Shown in pieces: positions 18,239 to 23,378 of a stretch of 23,378 nt of DNA; positions within the stretch are counted from its first letter, which is position 1; every line of letters starts with the position of its first letter. The translations under genes and the position numbers were made by a program. This DNA is from JAURVT01 sp049059935 (GTDB lineage Bacteria > Actinomycetota > Actinomycetes > Propionibacteriales > Nocardioidaceae), in the NCBI RefSeq assembly GCF_049059935.1, contig NZ_JBMGQR010000067.1, positions 1-23,378 of the forward strand, given 5' to 3'. The notes under the pieces are model-generated. The model was not told the origin of the DNA. It did no database searches and worked only from the letters and a program-made list of their open reading frames with translations.

Positions 18239-19000
18239 ATGGCGCGCGAGGTACCGGCGGCGACGCAGGCGCTGCGCGTGCTGCGCTTCCTGTCCGGCCA
18301 GCCGCGCCCGGTGCCGGCGGCCCGCGTGGCGACGGCGATCGACGCGCCGCGGTCGTCGACCTACCACCTGCTGCGGGCCATGGCGGCCGAAGGATTCGTG
18401 ACGCACCACCGCGACGACGGCCTCTGGGGGCTCGGCGTCGCGGCGTACGAGGTGGGCACCGGGTACGCGCGGCACGCTCCCCTGGCCCGGCTCGGACGCC
18501 TCCCGCTCGCTCGGCTCGTCGACGCGACCGGCGAGTCGGCCCACCTGGTGAGCCTGCACGGCCGCGAGGTGGTCTACCTCGTCGAGGACCGTGCGCCGCG
18601 TCGTCCGCCGCTGGTCACCGACGTGGGGGTACGGCTGCCGGCGCACCTGACGGCGTCGGGCCGGGCGATCCTGGCCGACGCTCCTGCGGCGCAGGTGCGC
18701 GCGCTGTTCGCCGATCGCAGCGCGTTCGTCGACCGTCACGGCGTGGGGCCGCAGAGCCTCAGCGCGCTGCGCTCGGAGCTGACGGTCACCCGCACGCAGG
18801 GGTACGCGTTCGAGGACGGCGAGGTGACGCCCGGGTTCGCGTCCGTCGCGGTGGCCGTGCGGACGCCCGCGGCGCTGTCGCCTGCCAGCGTGGCGGTCAC
18901 CTACGACGCGACGCGTCTCGAGCGCGGCTCGGCGGCGTTCGAGACCCTCGTCGCCGAGGTGACCGCGACCGCCGAGGAGCTGGCCCGCCGCCTATCGTGA
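18239..19000 (+). CDS. IclR-family transcriptional regulator, probable hut regulator
   Basis: The 253-aa protein has an N-terminal winged helix-turn-helix (residues about 8-70: ALRVLRFLSGQPRPVPAARVA, then SSTYHLLRAMAAEGFVTHH). The C-terminal IclR effector domain contains HLVSLHGREVVYLVED, GVRLPAHLTASGRAILA, TRTQGYAFEDGEVTPGFASVAVAV and a final helix. The ATG at 18239 follows GAGGAGGG. Its divergence from hutH and the nearby palindromes argue that it controls the hut genes. The inducer may be histidine or urocanate; this is inference. Actinobacterial hut loci elsewhere are known to use various regulators. Its stop overlaps the start of the downstream Nudix gene. Confidence 0.9.
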   Translation: MAREVPAATQALRVLRFLSGQPRPVPAARVATAIDAPRSSTYHLLRAMAAEGFVTHHRDDGLWGLGVAAYEVGTGYARHAPLARLGRLPLARLVDATGESAHLVSLHGREVVYLVEDRAPRRPPLVTDVGVRLPAHLTASGRAILADAPAAQVRALFADRSAFVDRHGVGPQSLSALRSELTVTRTQGYAFEDGEVTPGFASVAVAVRTPAALSPASVAVTYDATRLERGSAAFETLVAEVTATAEELARRLS

Positions 19001-19470
19001 GCGCCGTGGTCCGCTTCGCGCTCGTCCCCGCGTCCTACGTCCTGCTGCTGCGCGAGGGGCCGTCCGGCGACGAGGTGCTGCTGCACCTGCGCCAGGACAC
19101 CGGCTACATGGACGGACGCTGGGCGAGCCTGGCCGGGCACGTCGAGGAGGACGAGTCCGCGCTGACGGCCGCGTGCCGCGAGGCGCTCGAGGAGGGCGGC
19201 GTCGTCGTCGCCGAGGACGACCTGGTGCCGCTGTGCGCCGTGCACCGCACCCAGCGCGGCGGCGGGCCCGTCGAGCAGCGGGTGGACTTCTTCTTCGTCT
19301 CGCGCCGCTGGACCGGTGAGCCGACGGTGCGCGAGCCGGCCAAGAACGCGGGCTTCCGGTGGTTCCCGCTGTCCGACCTCCCCGAGGCCATGCCGCCGCA
19401 GGAGGTGGACGTCCTGCGCCTCCTCGCGTCCGGCTCCCCCGTCCCGCCGGTCATGGTCCGGGGCTTCTGA
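18997..19470 (+). CDS. Nudix hydrolase
   Basis: The 157-aa protein contains a complete Nudix box (GX5EX7REUXEEXGU): it starts at the Gly of GHVEED and ends in REALEEGGV. Nudix enzymes cleave nucleoside diphosphates linked to another group, with Mg2+ bound by the REUXEE glutamates. The substrate cannot be told from sequence. The N-terminal strand (VVRFALVPASYVLLLRE) and the strand VDFFFVSRRW fit the fold. The GTG at 18997 overlaps the iclR stop codon as GTGA, indicating coupling. A second in-frame GTG is at 19006. It is tail-to-tail with miaB across a strong hairpin. Confidence 0.9.
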   Translation: MSAVVRFALVPASYVLLLREGPSGDEVLLHLRQDTGYMDGRWASLAGHVEEDESALTAACREALEEGGVVVAEDDLVPLCAVHRTQRGGGPVEQRVDFFFVSRRWTGEPTVREPAKNAGFRWFPLSDLPEAMPPQEVDVLRLLASGSPVPPVMVRGF

Positions 19471-19522
19471 GGAGCTGTCGGTGCGTGGTGATGCCGGGGC
19501 GTCACCAGGCGCCGACAACTCC
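19471..19522. terminator. bidirectional hairpin between the Nudix gene and miaB
   Basis: A long imperfect stem starts directly after the Nudix stop codon. GGAG pairs with CTCC, TGTCGG with CCGACA, and GGTGATG with CGTCACC, around a CCGGGG loop. It lies in the short gap between two convergent genes. No T-tract is evident on either strand, so it is an atypical GC-rich terminator. Confidence 0.6.
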
Positions 19523-19526
19523 GGGG

Positions 19527-21047
19527 TCAGGTGGCGCAGGCGGGGCCGTCGAGGGGCGGCAGGGGTGCCGGGACGCCCACCGTGGGCATGCCGAGCGTGA
19601 CGCCGACCTTCCGCGGTGACGACGTGCGCGCCTCCCACGCGTCACCGGCGCGGGTGCGGCGCACCGTCAGCACCGGCTCGTCGGCGACGAGGTGGTGCGG
19701 CGCGGCGTGCGTGATGCGGGTGGTGACGACGTCGCCGGGACGGACGGCGTGGTCGCCGGGCACGAAGTGCACGAGACGGTTGTCGCGGGCGCGGCCGGTC
19801 AGGCGGTGCGTGGCGCCGTCCTTCTTGCCCTTGTGGTCGGCGACGAGCAGCTCGACCTCGGTGCCCTCGAGGCGCTGGTTCTCGCGCCAGGCGATGTCGC
19901 TGACGAGGGCGGCGAGGCGCTCGTAGCGCTCCTGGACGACGGCCTTGGGCACCTGCTCGCCCATCGTCGCGGCCGGCGTGCCGGGGCGCGGGGAGTACTG
20001 AAACGTGAAGGCGCTGGTGTACCGCGCCTGGCGGACGACCTCCATCGTCTGCTCGAAATCCTCGTCGGTCTCGCCGGGGAACCCCACGATGATGTCGGTG
20101 GTGATCGCCGCGTGCGGCATCGCGTCGCGCACCCGCTCGATGATGCCGAGGTACTTCTCCCGGCGGTACGAGCGGCGCATCGCCTTGAGCACGGTGTCCG
20201 AGCCCGACTGCAGCGGCATGTGCAGCTGCGGCATGACGTTGGGCGTCTCGGCCATCGCGGCGATGACGTCGTCGGTGAAGTCCTTGGGGTGCGGCGAGGT
20301 GAACCGCACGCGCTCGAGGCCCTCGATCTCGCCGCAGGCGCGCAGCAGCTTGCCGAACGCCAGCCGGTCGCCGAACTCGACGCCGTACGAGTTCACGTTC
20401 TGGCCCAGCAGCGTCACCTCGACGACGCCGTCGGCGACGAGCGCCTCGATCTCGGCGAGGATCTCGCCGGGACGGCGGTCGCGCTCCTTGCCGCGCAGGC
20501 TCGGGACGATGCAGAACGTGCAGGTGTTGTTGCACCCCACCGAGATCGACACCCACGCGGCGAACACCGAGTCGCGCTTGGTGGGCAGCGTGGACGGGAA
20601 GACGTCCAGCGACTCCAGGATCTCGACCTGGCTCTCCTCGGCGACGCGCGCCCGGTCGAGCAGCGCCGGCAGCGAGCCGATGTTGTGGGTGCCGAAGACG
20701 ACGTCGACGTACGGCGCGCGCGTCGTGATCGTCTCGCGGTCCTTCTGCGCCAGGCAGCCGCCGACGGCGATCTGCATGCCCGGGCGCTCGGCCTTCACCG
20801 ACGCCAGGTGACCGAGGTTGCCGTACAGCTTGTTGTCGGCGTTCTCGCGGACGGCGCACGTGTTGAGCACGACGACGTCGGCCGGCTCGTCGCCGTCGGC
20901 CGGGACGTAGCCCGCCGTCTCGAGCAGGCCGGTGAGGCGCTCGGAGTCGTGGACATTCATCTGGCAGCCGTAGGTGCGCACCTGGTACGTGCGACCTGCG
21001 GGCGCCGAGAGCGCGGTGGTCGTGGGTTCGTCGTGGAGCATCGTCAT
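19527..21047 (-). CDS. miaB: tRNA-2-methylthio-N6-dimethylallyladenosine synthase
   Basis: The 506-aa radical-SAM methylthiotransferase adds the 2-methylthio group to i6A37 in tRNAs reading UNN codons. The N-terminal domain has the three auxiliary-cluster cysteines in TYGCQMN (C28), LNTCAVRE and GGCLAQ. The radical-SAM motif is C172-N-N-T-C176-T-F-C179. Other landmarks are LLGQNVNSYG, PLQSGSD and DIIVGFPGETDEDF. A C-terminal TRAM domain (TEVELLVADHKGKKDG through RPGDVVTTRI) is followed by an extension of about 50 residues. The ATG at 21047 has GGGAG upstream; an ATG two codons later is also possible. The gene is 31 bp downstream of the VOC gene on the same strand. Confidence 0.96.
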   Translation of the reverse strand: MTMLHDEPTTTALSAPAGRTYQVRTYGCQMNVHDSERLTGLLETAGYVPADGDEPADVVVLNTCAVRENADNKLYGNLGHLASVKAERPGMQIAVGGCLAQKDRETITTRAPYVDVVFGTHNIGSLPALLDRARVAEESQVEILESLDVFPSTLPTKRDSVFAAWVSISVGCNNTCTFCIVPSLRGKERDRRPGEILAEIEALVADGVVEVTLLGQNVNSYGVEFGDRLAFGKLLRACGEIEGLERVRFTSPHPKDFTDDVIAAMAETPNVMPQLHMPLQSGSDTVLKAMRRSYRREKYLGIIERVRDAMPHAAITTDIIVGFPGETDEDFEQTMEVVRQARYTSAFTFQYSPRPGTPAATMGEQVPKAVVQERYERLAALVSDIAWRENQRLEGTEVELLVADHKGKKDGATHRLTGRARDNRLVHFVPGDHAVRPGDVVTTRITHAAPHHLVADEPVLTVRRTRAGDAWEARTSSPRKVGVTLGMPTVGVPAPLPPLDGPACAT

Positions 21048-21078
21048 GGCGCTCCCAGGGTAAGCGCCCGCCGTCGCG

Positions 21079-21474
21079 TCAGTCGGCGGTGGCCGCCTGC
21101 TCCTCGGGCGTGCGGACGATGCAGAACTCGTTGCCCTCGGGGTCGGCCATCACGAGCCAGCCGCGCCCGTCGGGCACCCGGTGGTCCTCCACCGGCGTCG
21201 CACCCAGCGCGAGCACGCGGTCGGTCTCCTCGTCGCGCGACCCCTGGACGGCCATCAGGTCGAGGTGGATGCGGTTCTTGACCGTCTTCGGCTCGGGCAC
21301 CTCGATGAACAGCAGCCGGTGCGATCCGTCGGCCGCGACGATCATGCACTCGTCGTGGCCGGGCTCGTTCGGGTCGTCCGCCTCGTCGACGTAGCCGAGC
21401 ACCTGCTTCCACCACTCCGACAGGGCGTAGGCGTCACGGCAGTCGATGGTCGTGTGGCTCACTCGGCTCGTCAT
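21079..21474 (-). CDS. VOC-family (glyoxalase/bleomycin-resistance fold) protein
   Basis: The 131-aa protein has the paired beta-alpha-beta-beta-beta layout of the vicinal oxygen chelate superfamily: SHTTIDCRDAYALSEWWKQVLGY at the start, RIHLDLMA in the middle and GWLVMADPEGNEFCIV at the end. His and Glu residues at the expected metal-ligand places are visible (HTTID, HLDL, GNEFC). The substrate is unknown. This subgroup is commonly annotated as glyoxalase-like. The start at 21474 has no Shine-Dalgarno sequence. A TAGCGT seven bases upstream suggests a leaderless transcript. It is probably cotranscribed with miaB. Confidence 0.85.
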   Translation of the reverse strand: MTSRVSHTTIDCRDAYALSEWWKQVLGYVDEADDPNEPGHDECMIVAADGSHRLLFIEVPEPKTVKNRIHLDLMAVQGSRDEETDRVLALGATPVEDHRVPDGRGWLVMADPEGNEFCIVRTPEEQAATAD

Positions 21475-21637
21475 GCAGCGCACGCTAGGTCTCGCGCACC
21501 CCCGAGCACCACCCGGTTGCGCGACGCACGCGGTCGGGGCGCCAAACGGCCCCCCAGGTGACGATTGGGTTGCGTCTGGCCGCCGAGGGCGCTCTCGGCT
21601 TGCGCCGACGACCGTGCCCGCCGATAGGTTGCCGGGC
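21475..21637. promoter_or_regulatory. divergent promoter region of the VOC gene and gluA
   Basis: The 163-bp gap has a minus-strand TAGCGT (21487-21482) exactly 7 bases before the VOC ATG, and a plus-strand TAGGTT (21625-21630) exactly 7 bases before the gluA ATG. Both are -10-like and would place the transcription start at the start codon. A plus-strand TTGCGC (21600-21605) is a possible -35 but with a long 19-bp spacer. Confidence 0.5.
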
Positions 21638-22408
21638 ATGGCGGACGAAGCGGGCACCTCGCACCAGACCGGGACACCGATGGTCGCGCTGGACGGCGTG
21701 CAGAAGTGGTTCGGACAGCTGCACGTGCTGCAGGACGTCGACCTGCACGTCGCCGCCGGCGAGGTCGTCGTCGTCATCGGGCCGTCCGGCTCGGGCAAGT
21801 CGACGCTGTGCCGCACCATCAACCGCCTCGAGACCGTCGACGAGGGCGTCATCACCGTCGACGGCAAGAAGCTGCCCGAGGAGGGCAAGGCGCTGGCCGG
21901 CCTGCGCGCGGACGTCGGCATGGTCTTCCAGTCGTTCAACCTGTTCGCCCACAAGACGATCCTCGAGAACGTCACGCTCGGCCCGATCAAGGTGCGCAAG
22001 CAGTCCAAGGCCGACGCCGAGAAGCGCGCCCGCGAGCTGCTGACCCGCGTCGGGATCGAGGCCCAGGCCGACAAGTACCCCGCCCAGCTCTCCGGCGGCC
22101 AGCAGCAGCGCGTCGCGATCGCCCGCGCCCTGGCCATGGAGCCCAAGGTGATGCTCTTCGACGAGCCCACCTCGGCGCTGGACCCCGAGATGATCAAGGA
22201 GGTCCTCGACGTCATGGTCGACCTCGCCAAGGGCGGCATGACGATGATCGTCGTGACCCACGAGATGGGCTTCGCGCGCACCGCGGCCGACCGCGTCGTG
22301 TTCATGTCCGACGGGCGGATCGTCGAGGAGAACACCCCCGAGGAGTTCTTCTCCAACCCGCGCTCGGACCGCGCCCGCGACTTCCTGGGCAAGATCCTCA
22401 AGCACTGA
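21638..22408 (+). CDS. gluA: glutamate-type ABC transporter ATP-binding protein
   Basis: The 256-aa cytoplasmic ATPase powers a polar amino acid importer. It shows Walker A GPSGSGKST (residues 48-56), Q-loop VFQSFNLF, signature LSGGQQQRVAIARAL, Walker B VMLFDEPTSALD and the switch His in VVTHEMGF. The family is typical of GlnQ/GluA; the HKTILENVTLGPIKVRKQSK segment is characteristic of this group. The start ATG at 21638 gives a short N-terminal extension before VALDGVQKWFG. A later ATG at 21680 is possible but lacks the leaderless promoter. The next gene encodes the receptor. The gluABCD cluster lies near miaB in corynebacteria (from memory), which supports the glutamate assignment. Confidence 0.88.
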   Translation: MADEAGTSHQTGTPMVALDGVQKWFGQLHVLQDVDLHVAAGEVVVVIGPSGSGKSTLCRTINRLETVDEGVITVDGKKLPEEGKALAGLRADVGMVFQSFNLFAHKTILENVTLGPIKVRKQSKADAEKRARELLTRVGIEAQADKYPAQLSGGQQQRVAIARALAMEPKVMLFDEPTSALDPEMIKEVLDVMVDLAKGGMTMIVVTHEMGFARTAADRVVFMSDGRIVEENTPEEFFSNPRSDRARDFLGKILKH

Positions 22409-22427
22409 CCCGCCACCACCAACACCA

Positions 22428-22448
22428 ACCGGCGGGCCTCCCGTCGGT
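22428..22448 (+). promoter_or_regulatory. hairpin in the gluA-gluB gap
   Basis: ACCGGCGGG and CCCGTCGGT form a 9-bp stem with one G-U pair and a 3-nt loop. It lies in the 67-bp spacer between the ATPase and the receptor gene. No T-tract follows. It could protect a processed receptor mRNA from 3'-to-5' decay of upstream sequence, or attenuate transcription. Confidence 0.45.
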
Positions 22449-22475
22449 GGGCCACCACCCCGAAGGGAACCCACG

Positions 22476-23366
22476 ATGAAGGTACGACGGATGCGCTACG
22501 CGGCGGTCGCCGCGGTCGCCGCACTCACGCTCGCCGCCTGCGGCAACGCCGGCAGCGACGACACCGAGGGCGGCGCCGAGGTCGACGTCGCCGAGAACGC
22601 CGCCGAGGACTTCGAGGCCGGCACCAAGATGAAGGAGCTCGCCGACTCCGGCGAGATCACCATCGGCGTCAAGTTCGACCAGCCGGGCATCGGCTTCAAG
22701 AGCGCCACCTCGGATGCTCCCGCCGGCTTCGACATCAAGATGGGCAAGGTCCTCGCCGCCAGCCTCGGCATCGCGCCCGAGGACATCACCTGGAAGGAGA
22801 CGGTCTCGGACAACCGCGAGCCGTTCCTGCAGTCCGACGAGGTCGACGTCGTGCTGGCGTCGTACTCGATCACCGACGAGCGCCGCGCGATCGTCGGCCA
22901 GGCCGGCCCGTACTACGTCACCGGCCAGCAGCTGCTCGTCAAGAAGGGCAGCGACATCAACGACGTCGCCGACGTCAAGGGCCAGGAGGTCTGCTCGGTG
23001 ACGGGCTCGACGTCGCTGGAGAACATCCGGGCCGAGGGCGCGACCCCGCGCGGGTTCGACACGTACTCCGAGTGCCGCGACCAGGTGCTCGACGGCACCG
23101 TCCAGGCGATGACCACCGACGGCTCGATCCTGCTCGGCTACGCCGCCGAGAACCCCGACGAGCTCGAGGTCGTCGGCGAGCCGTTCTCCGAGGAGCGCTA
23201 CGGAGTCGGCTACAACAAGGCCAACACCGAGATGTGCCAGTGGATCGTCGACACGATCGGCGCGGCCGAGGAGGACGGCGAGTGGGCCAAGGCCTACGAG
23301 GCGACCCTCGGCAAGGGTGGCGGCGAGACGCCGACCCCGCCGGAGTTCGACGCCTGCGCGGCCTGA
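22476..23366 (+). CDS. gluB: glutamate-type ABC transporter substrate-binding lipoprotein
   Basis: The 296-aa protein is an extracellular receptor anchored by lipid. The signal peptide MKVRRMRYAAVAAVAALTLAAC has a lipobox (LAAC) with the modified Cys at residue 22, followed by a Gly/Ser/Asp/Glu linker. The mature part is a solute-binding protein family 3 domain: ITIGVKFDQPGIGF, AGFDIKMGKVLA, FLQSDEVDVVLASYSITDERR, TGQQLLVKKGSDI and GTVQAMTTDGSILLGYA. Two Cys pairs (VCSVTGS with SECRD; EMCQW with FDACAA) may form disulfides. The ATG follows GAAGGGAA. Permease genes gluC and gluD are expected downstream, beyond the window. Confidence 0.88.
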   Translation: MKVRRMRYAAVAAVAALTLAACGNAGSDDTEGGAEVDVAENAAEDFEAGTKMKELADSGEITIGVKFDQPGIGFKSATSDAPAGFDIKMGKVLAASLGIAPEDITWKETVSDNREPFLQSDEVDVVLASYSITDERRAIVGQAGPYYVTGQQLLVKKGSDINDVADVKGQEVCSVTGSTSLENIRAEGATPRGFDTYSECRDQVLDGTVQAMTTDGSILLGYAAENPDELEVVGEPFSEERYGVGYNKANTEMCQWIVDTIGAAEEDGEWAKAYEATLGKGGGETPTPPEFDACAA

Positions 23367-23378
23367 CGCGCCGCTGAT

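Overview
The window looks like chromosome from a high-GC actinomycete. Coding DNA is strongly GC-rich, several genes start with GTG or appear leaderless, and the rRNA operon has no spacer tRNA. The 16S sequence and gene content suggest the Nocardioidaceae, perhaps near Aeromicrobium. That placement is from memory of the group, not from a search.

Positions 1-9787 hold a housekeeping block. On the minus strand, in transcription order, lie mpg (3-methyladenine DNA glycosylase), tyrS, a complete 16S-23S-5S rRNA operon, a TPR protein with a Gly/Arg-rich N-terminus, and an SSB-like protein cut by the window edge. One plus-strand coiled-coil protein of unknown function sits between mpg and tyrS. The rRNA operon has two well-formed promoters, a boxB/boxA-like leader, long complementary arms flanking 16S and 23S, and a strong terminator.

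Positions 9805-19000 hold a histidine utilization (hut) locus. A minus-strand hutH-hutU operon makes urocanate and then imidazolone propionate. A second minus-strand operon encodes an M20-family amidohydrolase, HutF and HutI, each overlapping the next by 4 bp; mpg follows 17 bp downstream. Together these would take histidine through formiminoglutamate and formylglutamate to glutamate. An IclR-family regulator is divergent from hutH. Three features are unusual. First, a second ammonia-lyase homologue lies on the plus strand in the middle of the locus and lacks the MIO-forming tripeptide. Second, HutF lacks the terminal segments that normally form the small beta-sandwich domain. Third, the two divergent promoter regions share one palindrome, TGTCTCG-N4-CGAGA, which is a good candidate operator for the IclR protein.

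Positions 18997-23378 hold a Nudix hydrolase coupled to iclR, convergent miaB (tRNA ms2i6A synthase), a small VOC-family protein upstream of miaB, and the first two genes of a glutamate-type ABC importer (ATPase and lipoprotein receptor). The permease genes presumably lie beyond the window. No CRISPR array, tRNA gene, insertion sequence or prophage was seen.
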